Positions 32,732 to 44,524 of a DNA stretch of 64,000 nt are shown here, piece after piece; the first letter of the stretch is position 1; each line of letters opens with the position of its first letter. The stretch spans positions 744,001 to 808,000 of the forward strand of contig NZ_CP171843.1 of the NCBI RefSeq assembly GCF_048020265.1. Reading direction: 5' to 3'. The notes under the pieces were generated by a model, which worked only from the letters and a program-made list of their open reading frames with translations, was not told the DNA's origin and searched no databases. The stretch is from Limnohabitans_A sp048020265. GTDB taxonomy: Bacteria > Pseudomonadota > Gammaproteobacteria > Burkholderiales > Burkholderiaceae_C. Both the position numbers and the translations under genes were made by a program.

Positions 32732-33925
32732 ATGAAAATCACGCAACTTGAAACCATCCGTTTGGGCGAATTTCCCAACATCATCTGGGTGCGTCTGCAC
32801 ACCGACGAGGGCCTGGTGGGCCTGGGCGAAACCTTCATGGGGGCGCAAGCGGTTGAAGCGTATTTGCACGAATGGGTGGCGCCCAAACTGGTGGGCCAAG
32901 ATCCGCTGGCCATCGAGTCACGCCAGCGTGATATCACCGGCTATTTGGGTTGGCGCGGCTCCGGTGTGGAAACGCGTGGCAACTCGGCGGTGGACATTGC
33001 GCTGTGGGACATTTTTGGCAAGGCAGCCGGCATGCCGGTTTACACCGCTTTGGGTGGCAAGAGCCGCGACGAGATCCGCGTTTACAACACCTGCGCGGGC
33101 TACCAGTACATCCGCAGCAATGTGAACCAGACCAGCAGCAACTGGGGCCTGGGCAACAATGCCGGGCCTTATGAAGACTTGCAGGGCTTTTTGCACCGCG
33201 CCGACGAGGTGGCCGAGTCGCTGCTGAGTGAAGGTATCACCGGCATGAAGATCTGGCCCTTTGACGTGGCCGCAGAAAAGTCGCACGGCCAATACATCAG
33301 CCCGCAAGACCTGAACACGGCGCTCGAGCCTTTTCGCAAGATCCGCCAAGCGGTCGGCGACAAGATGGACATCATGGTCGAATTCCACAGCCTGTGGCGC
33401 TTGCCCATGGCGCAAAAAATCTCGCGTGCCTTGCAAGAGTTCGACACCTTCTGGCACGAAGACGCGATCCGCATGGACAGCCTGGACCTGCTCAAGCAAT
33501 ACGCGGTGGACTGCAAGGCGCTGATTTGCGCGAGCGAAACACTCAGCTACAAATGGGGCTTCAAGGACTATTTACAAACCGGCGTCGCAGGTGTGGCCAT
33601 GCTCGATTTGAGTTGGTGCGGGGGCCTGACTGAGGCACGCAAAATCGCCGCCATGGCCGACGCCTGGCAGCTGCCGGTGGCGCCACACGACTGCACCGGG
33701 CCAGTGGTGTGGGCCGCTTCCACGCACTTGTCGCTGCACGCACCCAATGCGCTGATTCAAGAGAGCGTGCGTGCTTTTTACAGCGGCTGGTACAAGGAGT
33801 TGGTGACCGAGTTGCCGCAGGTGAAGAACGGCATGGTCAGCTTGAACGACAAGCCCGGTTTGGGGCTGGAGTTACTGCCCGACTTGCACCAACGTGCCGA
33901 TGCAGTGGTGCGGGTGAGCCGTTGA
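32732..33925 (+). CDS. Enolase-superfamily (mandelate racemase/MLE) sugar-acid dehydratase
   Basis: A 397-aa protein with the N-terminal capping domain (MKITQLETIRLGEFPNIIWVR, EGLVGLGETFMG) and a C-terminal barrel. Candidate active-site segments are GMKIWPF (Lys), DIMVEFHSLW (acid ligand and His), FWHEDAI, CASETLS (Glu ligand) and PHDCTGP (His-Asp). This pattern suits acid-sugar dehydratases of the MR/DgoD type. Position after a TRAP transporter and near dgoK-dgoA makes galactonate or a similar aldonate a reasonable substrate, but the residues do not prove it. Its stop is directly against that of the next, convergent gene. Confidence 0.82.
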   Translation: MKITQLETIRLGEFPNIIWVRLHTDEGLVGLGETFMGAQAVEAYLHEWVAPKLVGQDPLAIESRQRDITGYLGWRGSGVETRGNSAVDIALWDIFGKAAGMPVYTALGGKSRDEIRVYNTCAGYQYIRSNVNQTSSNWGLGNNAGPYEDLQGFLHRADEVAESLLSEGITGMKIWPFDVAAEKSHGQYISPQDLNTALEPFRKIRQAVGDKMDIMVEFHSLWRLPMAQKISRALQEFDTFWHEDAIRMDSLDLLKQYAVDCKALICASETLSYKWGFKDYLQTGVAGVAMLDLSWCGGLTEARKIAAMADAWQLPVAPHDCTGPVVWAASTHLSLHAPNALIQESVRAFYSGWYKELVTELPQVKNGMVSLNDKPGLGLELLPDLHQRADAVVRVSR

Positions 33926-34675
33926 TCAGCCGCGACCGACAAAGGGCATGTTGGTCGCCATCACCGTGGTGAACAAGATGTTGGCCGACAAGGGCAGCCG
34001 CGCCATGGTCATGAAGGTCTCGACCACTGCAGACATGTCCATGCGTGGCTCGGCCTTGATGCTCAGGTCGGCCTGGTGCACACCTTGCGCCATCTTGAGC
34101 GTCATGTCCGAGGCCACGTTGCCAATGTCGATCTGACCCACAGCAATGCTGTAAGGCCGGCCATCGAGCGCGGCGGCGCGGGTCAGGCCCGAGATGGCGT
34201 GCTTGGTGGCGGTGTAGGCAATCGAGCCGGGGCGGGGGGCATGCGCCGAGATGGAGCCGTTGTTGATGATGCGGCCGCCTTGTGGGCTTTGCTCTTGCAT
34301 CAGTTTGAAGGCATAGGACAAGGTGTAGAAAGCGCCGTTGAGGTTGATGTCCACCGCACGGCGCCATTCGTCGCCAGGCAGGTCACCGGGCAAGGCATAG
34401 GGCAAGAAAATCCCGGCGTTGTTGAAGACCAGGTCCAGGCGACCAAAGCGCGTGCGAATCTGGTCAAACAAGGCTTTGACTTCGGGTTCTTTGGACAGGT
34501 CGGTCGGGATGGCATGGCCGTTCGCCGCGTTGGGGCCGGCCTCTTGCACGGCCGCAGCCAGCGCATCGGCGCGACGGCCGACCAGAACGACTTGCCAGCC
34601 TTCTTTCAGCAACGCCAGGGCGCAGGCTTTGCCGATACCCGAGCTGGCACCGGTGACGAGGGCGATTTTGGACAT
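33926..34675 (-). CDS. SDR-family oxidoreductase
   Basis: A 249-aa short-chain dehydrogenase with TGASSGIGKA at residues 8-17, NNAG near 87 and catalytic Ser in GSISAHAPRPGS. YTATKHAISGL lies near 152, the Tyr-x3-Lys motif. Arg in VVLVGRRADAL suggests NADP preference. It lies 41 bp downstream of the idonate dehydrogenase-like gene on the same strand. Its stop codon abuts that of the convergent enolase-family gene, the two sharing the palindrome TGATCA. A keto-sugar-acid reductase role is plausible but not proven. Confidence 0.87.
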   Translation of the reverse strand: MSKIALVTGASSGIGKACALALLKEGWQVVLVGRRADALAAAVQEAGPNAANGHAIPTDLSKEPEVKALFDQIRTRFGRLDLVFNNAGIFLPYALPGDLPGDEWRRAVDINLNGAFYTLSYAFKLMQEQSPQGGRIINNGSISAHAPRPGSIAYTATKHAISGLTRAAALDGRPYSIAVGQIDIGNVASDMTLKMAQGVHQADLSIKAEPRMDMSAVVETFMTMARLPLSANILFTTVMATNMPFVGRG

Positions 34676-34716
34676 GGTGTGAACTTTCTAAAGAGGGCTA
34701 AATAAGCCCCTGATTT

Positions 34717-35757
34717 TCAGGCGTTTTGAAAAGAAATCTGTACCTTGAGTGACTGGCTCTTGTCGGCCGCCAGGTCAAAGGCTTCGATGGCGCGCTCCAC
34801 AGGCAGGATGCCAGTGATGACCGGCTTGCCGTTGACCAGGCCTTCGTTCAAAAAGTGCACCGCGGTAGCGAATTCGGCGTGGAAGCGAAAGGTGCCGCGC
34901 AAATCCACTTCTTTGGTCACGATCTGCGTCATGGGCAGGCTGATGTCCCCGCCCATGCCCACGGTGATCAGCACGCCCCGCGGCACGATGGTGTCCAGGC
35001 CCACGCGCAAAGCGGCTTCGCTGCCCGAGGCCTCGAACACCACGTCAAACTGGCCTTTGTCCACCTTGTAGGCGTCCAGCGCTTGGGGTTGCGTCTTGAG
35101 GTTGATGGTTTCGTCCGCGCCCATCTCCTTGGCGCACTTCAGGGGTAAGTCGGCAATGTCGGCCGCCACGATGCGGGCGGCGCCTGCCCGGCGCAAAGCG
35201 CCAATCAAGAGCGAGCCAATCGGGCCGCAACCGGTCACCAAGACCTGCTTGCCCAGCACGCTGCCCGCACGCTGGATGGCGTGCAGGCCGACCGACAAAG
35301 GTTCGGCCAAAGCGGCTTCCGACAGACTCAGGTGGTCGGCAATCGGGTGGGCCTGGTAGCCCTCGATGATGAGTTGTTCGCTGAACGCCCCCTGGATGTG
35401 CGGGAAGGGCATGGCGCTGCCGTAAAAGCGCATGTGCAGGCAATGGTTGTGCTGGCCCGCCTGGCAAAAGCGACATTGGCCGCAAGGACGTGAGGGCGAG
35501 ATGGCGATGCGCTGGCCGGGTGTGATGCCGCTGGCCTGGCTGCCCACAGCGTCCACTACGCCCGAAATTTCGTGGCCCAGCGCGATCGGCTGCTGGATGC
35601 GCACGGTGCCAAAGCCGCCGTGTTGGTAGTAATGCAGGTCCGAGCCGCAAATGCCGCCATAGGCCACATTCACGCGCAACTGGTGTTCGCCCAGAGGGGG
35701 CAGTTCGGTATTTTCAATGCGCAGGTCTTGGGCCGAATGGCAGACAACGGATTTCAT
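34717..35757 (-). CDS. idnD: L-idonate 5-dehydrogenase-like zinc alcohol dehydrogenase
   Basis: A 346-aa medium-chain dehydrogenase started at 35755-35757 (MKSVVCHSAQDL). The catalytic zinc ligands are Cys37 in GGICGSDLHYYQHGG and the GHE near 63. The structural zinc cysteines lie in CGQCRFCQAGQHNHC. The Rossmann motif is GCGPIGSLL. The SDLHYYQHGGFG segment is characteristic of IdnD, which oxidises L-idonate to 5-ketogluconate. With gluconokinase and a 2-ketoacid reductase next to it, a ketogluconate/idonate route to gluconate and then the ED pathway is likely. Confidence 0.85.
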   Translation of the reverse strand: MKSVVCHSAQDLRIENTELPPLGEHQLRVNVAYGGICGSDLHYYQHGGFGTVRIQQPIALGHEISGVVDAVGSQASGITPGQRIAISPSRPCGQCRFCQAGQHNHCLHMRFYGSAMPFPHIQGAFSEQLIIEGYQAHPIADHLSLSEAALAEPLSVGLHAIQRAGSVLGKQVLVTGCGPIGSLLIGALRRAGAARIVAADIADLPLKCAKEMGADETINLKTQPQALDAYKVDKGQFDVVFEASGSEAALRVGLDTIVPRGVLITVGMGGDISLPMTQIVTKEVDLRGTFRFHAEFATAVHFLNEGLVNGKPVITGILPVERAIEAFDLAADKSQSLKVQISFQNA

Positions 35758-35854
35758 GGGAGGTCCTTGTGAAAGCTTCAAAGGGCGGCTAATTGGCCTC
35801 AGTCGATGGACGTGCTGTTGGGCAGCGGTTGAACATGGTGCGTCTTCTCAAGCA

Positions 35855-36379
35855 TCAAAAAGCAACTTGCATGCGGGCCTGCAAGGCCAGGAGCGCTTGC
35901 GCGAGCAAGTCATGCAAAGGGTGAGTGATGGAGAGCCGGATGACATCGGTTTCATCGGCCTGTGGGGTTTCGAGTGTGTGGAATTGGCTGCTGAGCAAGC
36001 CGGGCTGCATGTAGTGGCCCACGCGTTGGCGCATGCGTTGCTCGATCAAGGCAAAGTCGCCGTCGAGGAAAACAAAGCACACATCACCGGCTTGAGCGCG
36101 GATGCGGTCGCGGTACACCCGCTTGAGGGCTGAGCACGCCACCACACGGCCTTGCGGGTGAGGTTGCGACAAGTAGTCGCCAATGCGGTCCAGCCAAGGC
36201 CATCGGTCGGCGTCTTCAAGCGCCACGCCGGCGCGCATTTTGGCCACGCTTTCAGGCAAGTGCAGGTCATCGCCATCCACCATGTCCAGTGACAGTCTCT
36301 CACCCAGCGCTGAAGCCATGGTGGACTTGCCGCAGCCGGACACCCCCATGACGATCAAACGCAGGGGTGGCTTGTTCAT
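35855..36379 (-). CDS. gntK: Gluconokinase
   Basis: A 174-aa P-loop kinase that makes 6-phosphogluconate from gluconate. The start at 36377-36379 (MNKPPLRLIVMG) leads into the P-loop GVSGCGKST at 12-20. DGDDLHLPESVAKMRAG near 36 and CSALKRVYRDRIR near 80 are GntK signatures. Its product is the substrate of Edd at 15415. It is 14 bp downstream of the GhrB-like gene and about 100 bp upstream of idnD on the same strand. Confidence 0.93.
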   Translation of the reverse strand: MNKPPLRLIVMGVSGCGKSTMASALGERLSLDMVDGDDLHLPESVAKMRAGVALEDADRWPWLDRIGDYLSQPHPQGRVVACSALKRVYRDRIRAQAGDVCFVFLDGDFALIEQRMRQRVGHYMQPGLLSSQFHTLETPQADETDVIRLSITHPLHDLLAQALLALQARMQVAF

Positions 36380-36393
36380 GCTCGGTGAGGGGC

Positions 36394-37356
36394 TCACTTG
36401 TTCAGCATGGCCGCACACTCGGGCACGGGTGTGCGCAAGGGCTGACCTGAGATGCCCGCTTGCATGTTGGCAAAAGCCAGATCGGCCATGGCCTGGCGTG
36501 TTTCGGTGGTGGCGCTGGCCATGTGCGGTGTCAGCACCACATTGCGCATGCTCCACAGTGCTTGGGGCACGTTGGGCTCGTGGGCAAAGACGTCCAGGCC
36601 TGCGCCCGCGATGGTGCTGTTTTGCAGCGCAGCGATCAGCGCCTCTTCATCGACCACGCTGCCACGCGCCACGTTGATCAAAAAACCGCGCGGTCCCAGC
36701 GCCTTGAGCACTTCGGCGTTGATGAGGTGTTTGGTGCCCGCGCCACCCGGGGTGATGACCACCAGAAAATCCACGTTCGCTGCCAGTTTGGCGGCAGAGG
36801 AGTAGTACTTGAAACCGACGTCACGCTTTTCGCTGCGCGCGGTGTAGGCGATCGACATGCCAAAGCCGCTGGCGCGTTGGGCGATGGCTTTGCCGATCCG
36901 CCCTAAACCCACAATGCCCATGCGGGCGCCAGAGACTTTGCGGGTCAGCGGCATGGGGCCGTTGGGCCATTGGCCTGCACGCACAAACTGGTCGGCTTGT
37001 GCAATGCTGCGGCCCACCGACAGCACCAGGCCCATGGCCAGGTCGGCCACATCGTCGGTCAGCACATCGGGGGTGTGGGTCACGGGAATGCCGTGCTCTA
37101 TGGCGGCGGGCACATCCACGCCGTCGTAGCCTACGCCAAAAACCGATACCACTTTGGCGTTGGTCACTTGGGCCAGCAGGCTGCGTGGCACGCTGGCTTC
37201 GCCCGTGCCGGCCACGCCCAGGATGCGCGGAGCGAGTTGGGCAAAAGCCGCGGGGTCGGTCACATGGGTGCGGTCGTGCACGGTGTAGAGGGTTTCCAAA
37301 GCCTGGAGGTAAAAAGGGTGCAGTTTGGCGACGGCCAGCACATCGGGTTTGGTCAA
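36394..37356 (-). CDS. 2-hydroxyacid dehydrogenase (2-ketogluconate/glyoxylate reductase type)
   Basis: A 320-aa D-2-hydroxyacid dehydrogenase. No suitable ATG exists; the TTG at 37354-37356 follows AGGAG by five bases and opens MTKPDVLAVAKLHPF, so it is preferred. The NAD(P) motif is GLGRIGKAIAQRASGFG, then the catalytic Arg in NVARGSVVDEEAL, Glu in the downstream AGAGLDVFAHEPNVP and His in TPHMASATTE. The ARSEKR segment after the second strand suggests NADPH use. It is the first gene of a run with gntK and idnD and probably reduces 2-ketogluconate or a related ketoacid. Confidence 0.87.
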   Translation of the reverse strand: MTKPDVLAVAKLHPFYLQALETLYTVHDRTHVTDPAAFAQLAPRILGVAGTGEASVPRSLLAQVTNAKVVSVFGVGYDGVDVPAAIEHGIPVTHTPDVLTDDVADLAMGLVLSVGRSIAQADQFVRAGQWPNGPMPLTRKVSGARMGIVGLGRIGKAIAQRASGFGMSIAYTARSEKRDVGFKYYSSAAKLAANVDFLVVITPGGAGTKHLINAEVLKALGPRGFLINVARGSVVDEEALIAALQNSTIAGAGLDVFAHEPNVPQALWSMRNVVLTPHMASATTETRQAMADLAFANMQAGISGQPLRTPVPECAAMLNK

Positions 37357-37500
37357 GGGTTCTCCTGAGGCTTCAAGGACAAATGCGCCTATCGTATCGG
37401 GGCGCTCTCTGGACCCATCTACGGACAAACCCCTGCACGCTGACCACCGTTCAAAGCCTCGTTGACAATCAGCTTTTGGTTTGAACGGAGGCCTTGAGCC

Positions 37501-37884
37501 ATGCATGCCCTGAAAAAAGTCATTCTCTTCACCGATACCGATGGCCGAGCCCGTTTTCGGGACGAAGCTGTGCCCCTGACCGAGGGCACACCGCAAAGTC
37601 GCTTATCGGCCCTGATGGCGGCCAGTGCCTGCCAGTTGCGTCAAAGCCCTGTGGGTTTTCGCAGCACTTTCCATTGCACGGGCAAGCCGCAGTGGTTGTT
37701 TGTGTTGGATGGGCAGATGGAGATTTGTTTGCAAGACGGCAGCTCGCGCACCTTTGGTCCAGGTGAGTTCTTTTACTCGGCTGACACCTTGCCCGAAGGG
37801 GCCACGTTTGACCCTGCCGTGCACGGTCACTGGAGCCGCCAGGTGGGTCCCGACCCCTTGGTGACGCTGTTTGTGCGCGACTGA
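37501..37884 (+). CDS. Small cupin-like protein
   Basis: A 127-aa protein resembling a single cupin: GFRSTFHCTGKPQWLFVLDGQMEI followed by GSSRTFGPGEFFYSAD, which give the two cupin half-motifs in degenerate form. Only some of the usual His/Glu metal ligands are present. It starts at 37501 after GGAGG at 37488-37492 and is divergent from the GhrB-like gene. Cupins next to sugar-acid genes can be isomerases or sensors, but no specific function is claimed. Confidence 0.75.
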   Translation: MHALKKVILFTDTDGRARFRDEAVPLTEGTPQSRLSALMAASACQLRQSPVGFRSTFHCTGKPQWLFVLDGQMEICLQDGSSRTFGPGEFFYSADTLPEGATFDPAVHGHWSRQVGPDPLVTLFVRD

Positions 37885-37916
37885 CGTTCACCCCTGAAGT
37901 GCACAACCGATTCGGG

Positions 37917-37943
37917 TAAAAAAAAGCCCGCTGTCAGCGGGCT
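37917..37943 (-). terminator. Terminator of rhlE (minus strand)
   Basis: AGCCCGCT-GTC-AGCGGGCT at 37925-37943 forms an 8-bp stem. On the minus strand it runs into eight T (the A tract at 37917-37924), fitting termination of rhlE 24 bp after its stop. Confidence 0.9.
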
Positions 37944-37966
37944 CTGTTCATGAGGCAGGGCGCTGG

Positions 37967-39790
<1,824 letters not shown>

Positions 39791-40104
39791 TTTTTCAGAG
39801 CGCCATGTCCGGCGCAGGCATCGGCTCAATCAACTGCTGGTGGCAGTGTCCAGTGAGGGCCGATAAGTCTTAAGGTGGGCATGGAAACCGCAGGCGCTTG
39901 TTTTGAGCGTTGCCTGGGTCAGGCCCCAGCAGAAGTGCTGATGCTGGGGCAACTGGAGGCCTCAGCGAGGTGCATTGTCGCACAAAGCAAGAAACGCCAA
40001 GGGATGTCCCCCACAGGTCAGGGCATGGGTTCAAACCCCAATGCCATTTAAGGCATGGCAGACCTAGACTGGTCGGCACCCATCAATCTCTCACGCGCAC
40101 AACC
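39791..40104. other. Intergenic region between rhlE and the Bug protein gene
   Basis: This 314-bp gap holds no gene I can support. It contains a 9-bp hairpin at 39923-39950 (GCCCCAGCA pairing with TGCTGGGGC). It also holds overlapping hairpins at 40022-40056 in which ATGCC at 40041-40045 can pair with GGCAT on either side. These could be leader structures of the divergent rhlE and Bug-protein transcripts. Confidence 0.6.
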
Positions 40105-41103
40105 ATGAAGCCTTTTTCTGACCGCCGTTCCTTTTTGCAAACTGCCGCTTTGGCCGCCACCGCCGTGGCCACCAGTGGCCCGCTGGTCAATGCCTGGGCG
40201 CAAACCAAGTGGCCTGCCAAACCCATTCGGATCATTGTGGCATTCCCGCCCGGCGGCCTGACCGATGCCTTGGCCCGCAGCTATGGCGACCATTTGGCCA
40301 CCAAGTTGGGCGTGCCCGTGGTCATTGACAACAAACCGGGTGCGGGCGCCATCATTGGCATTGATGCAGCGGCCAAATCGCCTGCCGATGGCTACACCCT
40401 GGTCATGAGCACCTCGGGCACTTTTTGGCAAAACCGTATCCTTTATTCCAAGCTGCCCTACAACCTCGACAAAGACCTGACTCCGGTCACTGTGTTTCCT
40501 TCGGGGCCCTTGGTCGTGGGCATCAACGACAAAATCCCCGCCAACAACATGGCCGAATTTGTGGCCTGGGCTAAAAAGAACCCGGTGTCTATGGGCACTT
40601 ATGCACCAGGTTCGTACCCGCACATGGTGGCCGATCAGACCAACCGCGTGCACGGTACCCAAATCCAGTCGGTGCATTACCGGGGTGAAGCGCCCATGTG
40701 GCTCGATGTGGCCTCGGGCCAATCGCAAATTGCCGTGGGCAGTTACCTGGCCTTCAATGCCGTGGCCAGCCGGGGCGTGCGCGCCATTGGCGTCACCGGT
40801 AGCTACCGCTCGCCCAAACTGCCCAACGTGCCCACCCTGATGGAACAAGGTGATACGGCCAAGCTGGTCACTTTGGAAGGCGGCTTGCCCCTGGTGGCCC
40901 CGACAGGCACGCCCGAAGCCGTGCTCAAACTCCTGGCCGATGAGGCCGTGGCCTGGTCCAACACCGACAAAGCGGCCAAGCTGCGCGACACCTTCGCGAT
41001 CCCGAACAAACCCAAAAACCTCGCCGACACCCGCAAGGACTGGGAGGCCGAAGTGCCTGTGTGGATCAAGCTGGCGGTGGACTTGGGGATCAAGCTCGAT
41101 TGA
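40105..41103 (+). CDS. Bug-family tripartite tricarboxylate transporter binding protein
   Basis: A 332-aa periplasmic solute-binding protein of the TctC/Bug family, hugely expanded in Burkholderiales. It starts at 40105 (MKPFSDRRSFLQ) with a twin-arginine-like signal ending near NAWAQ. Family features are KPIRIIVAFPPGGLTDALAR, VVIDNKPGAGAIIGIDAAAKSPADGYTL and the carboxylate-holding loop. No TctA/TctB permease genes are adjacent, so it is an orphan, as is common. The ligand is unknown. Confidence 0.92.
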   Translation: MKPFSDRRSFLQTAALAATAVATSGPLVNAWAQTKWPAKPIRIIVAFPPGGLTDALARSYGDHLATKLGVPVVIDNKPGAGAIIGIDAAAKSPADGYTLVMSTSGTFWQNRILYSKLPYNLDKDLTPVTVFPSGPLVVGINDKIPANNMAEFVAWAKKNPVSMGTYAPGSYPHMVADQTNRVHGTQIQSVHYRGEAPMWLDVASGQSQIAVGSYLAFNAVASRGVRAIGVTGSYRSPKLPNVPTLMEQGDTAKLVTLEGGLPLVAPTGTPEAVLKLLADEAVAWSNTDKAAKLRDTFAIPNKPKNLADTRKDWEAEVPVWIKLAVDLGIKLD

Positions 41104-41188
41104 GCCGGCCTTGTTGGTTTGCCCTCTTTGGGAATGGGTCGTCAAGCGGCGTGGGCCGGCGTTGTCAGACGCGGTTTAATCTCGTGCT

Positions 41189-42268
41189 ATGAACAAAACC
41201 GACCAGATGAGTTTTTTCGGCTTTGAGGCCGAAGTTGCCGAAAAAATTACCAAGGCTGCCAAGCCACAAAAGCCCGACACGACCCCGGCTCCTGTGGTGA
41301 TGGTGCATGCCCCAGTGACCGTGGCCCAGCCACAAGCCCAGCCCGCACCACTCTTCGCGCCTCAGCCCACTGAGCACGAGGCCATGGCTCAGGCGCTGGC
41401 CCGGCACCCGGATTTTCGTGTGTTGCGACGTTTGCAGCCCGCAGCCGACTATGGCGGCCTGCACGGCCAGCCCACCCAGCGGGTGATCGTGCTCGACACC
41501 GAAACCACCGGGCTGGACAGCAAGAGCGAAAAAATCATCGAGCTTGCCATGTTGTCGGTGCTGGTGGACTGCGCGACCGGCTTGCCGGTGGGGCCGGTGA
41601 CCCTTTACGAGTCGTTTGAAGATCCGGGCAAGCCGATCCCCCCTCAGATCACCGACATCACGGGCATCGACGACACCATGGTGCAGGGTCAGCGCATTGA
41701 CGATGCGGCGGTGATGGCGTTGGTGCAACAGGCCGATTTGATCGTGGCGCACAACGCCGGATTTGACCGGCCGTTTGTCGAGGCGCGTTTTCCGGTGTTT
41801 GCTGGCAAGGCCTGGAATTGCTCCTTTCAGGGCATTGACTGGAAAAAAGAGGGCAGCGGTTCTGCCAAGCTGGAGTTTTTGGCGGCCGAGCGCGGCTGGT
41901 TTTACGACGCACACCGGGCGCAGGTCGATTGCCATGCCTTGTTGCAGGTCCTGGCGTCACCGTTGGCCGACGGCCAGACCGGGTTGGCGCGTCTGCTGGC
42001 CGGGGCAGGGCAGACCCGCTACAAGCTGCGCGCCATCGGTGCGCCGTTTGAGGCCAAGGACAAGCTCAAGTCACGCGGTTATCGCTGGGACGGTGATGGC
42101 CGGGTCTGGTGGTGCAGTTTGTCCTCGGATGCGCTGCTGGACGCCGAATGCAGCTGGTTGCGGACCGAGGTCTATGGTCAGCGCAGCGCCCGTGTGCAAT
42201 TGGAGGCGCTGGACAGCCGGGTGCAGTTTTCAAGCCGGCCGGGCATCCTCTCGGACAGGGCGGTTTGA
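41189..42268 (+). CDS. DnaQ-like 3'-5' exonuclease domain protein
   Basis: A 359-aa protein. Residues 1-95 are a Pro/Ala/Gln-rich, probably disordered lead. The DEDDh exonuclease domain follows, with ExoI motif VIVLDTETTGL near 100-110, ExoII AHNAGFDRPFVE near 190 and ExoIII HRAQVDCHALLQVL near 245. The C-terminal hundred residues (YKLRAIGAPFEAKDKLKSRGYRWD) form a separate small domain often found with such exonucleases. It probably trims DNA or RNA 3' ends in repair; it is too different from the replicative epsilon subunit for that role. Confidence 0.85.
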   Translation: MNKTDQMSFFGFEAEVAEKITKAAKPQKPDTTPAPVVMVHAPVTVAQPQAQPAPLFAPQPTEHEAMAQALARHPDFRVLRRLQPAADYGGLHGQPTQRVIVLDTETTGLDSKSEKIIELAMLSVLVDCATGLPVGPVTLYESFEDPGKPIPPQITDITGIDDTMVQGQRIDDAAVMALVQQADLIVAHNAGFDRPFVEARFPVFAGKAWNCSFQGIDWKKEGSGSAKLEFLAAERGWFYDAHRAQVDCHALLQVLASPLADGQTGLARLLAGAGQTRYKLRAIGAPFEAKDKLKSRGYRWDGDGRVWWCSLSSDALLDAECSWLRTEVYGQRSARVQLEALDSRVQFSSRPGILSDRAV

Positions 42269-42398
42269 GCCGTTGACATCACAAGCTGGGATAATGTCGG
42301 GTTGCGCAGGCCGCACCCGCCCCCACATGTCGGGTTGAGGCTTTGAGCCGGCACCTTTGTGGCTGCCGGTTTCTGCCATTTTTTATTCAGGGTTACAC

Positions 42399-44060
<1,662 letters not shown>

Positions 44061-44077
44061 TTCAGCGCTTCGCAAAA

Positions 44078-44105
44078 GACAACGGGTCCTTCGGGGCCCG
44101 TTGTC
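44078..44105 (+). terminator. Hairpin after ettA, probable terminator
   Basis: A 12-bp stem (44078-44089 with 44094-44105, one wobble) closed by TTCG lies 17 bp after the ettA stop. It lacks a proper T run, so termination may be weak or the hairpin may protect the mRNA end. Confidence 0.6.
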
Positions 44106-44173
44106 GTTGGGGGCTGCTGAAGGTGAGGATTCTTGGGGAGGCCGCCACCGCGGCCGAATGGCTGCCGACTGAC

Positions 44174-44455
44174 CTAAGGTGTGGGCGGCAGCTGGGCGCG
44201 TGCCTTGTCCGCCCACAGTTGCAAACTCGCCATCAGGTCTTTTTGACTGAAAGAGCAGCTTTCCTCGCTGAACAAGGCGCTGGCCTCGATGCGGTCGAGC
44301 AGGTTGCCCAGCACTTCGCCAAATTTGCCCGGCAAGGGCAAGCTGGCTGCACTGCTGCGCCACAGGCGGATCATCTCGCTTTGTGCCAATTGGCCTTGGC
44401 CGCAGGCCGTGAGCGCCTGGGTCATGCGGTCGAGGGTGTCAAGGGCGGTGCTCAT
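44174..44455 (-). CDS. Hypothetical protein
   Basis: A 93-aa soluble, mostly helical protein (MSTALDTLDRMTQALTACG). The start at 44453-44455 has an AGGAG about 11 bases upstream. It lacks a signal peptide, membrane segment or recognisable motif. The hydrophobic pattern around GKFGEVLGNLLDRIEASALFS suggests amphipathic helices. It is divergent from rsuA and convergent with ettA. The reading frame is likely real because it is well isolated and has a ribosome site; the function is unknown. Confidence 0.6.
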   Translation of the reverse strand: MSTALDTLDRMTQALTACGQGQLAQSEMIRLWRSSAASLPLPGKFGEVLGNLLDRIEASALFSEESCSFSQKDLMASLQLWADKARAQLPPTP

Positions 44456-44524
44456 GGGCCATGTGTCTCCTGCCGGGTCCATTCCCCATGGGGTAGGGGC
44501 TTTTCGAGGTGACAATCATGCCCC

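Noticed and set aside
40021..40060. GGGTTCAAACCCC looks like the T arm of a tRNA
   Set aside because: No matching acceptor, D or anticodon arms can be built in the preceding 70 bases; the dyad is better explained as a leader hairpin.
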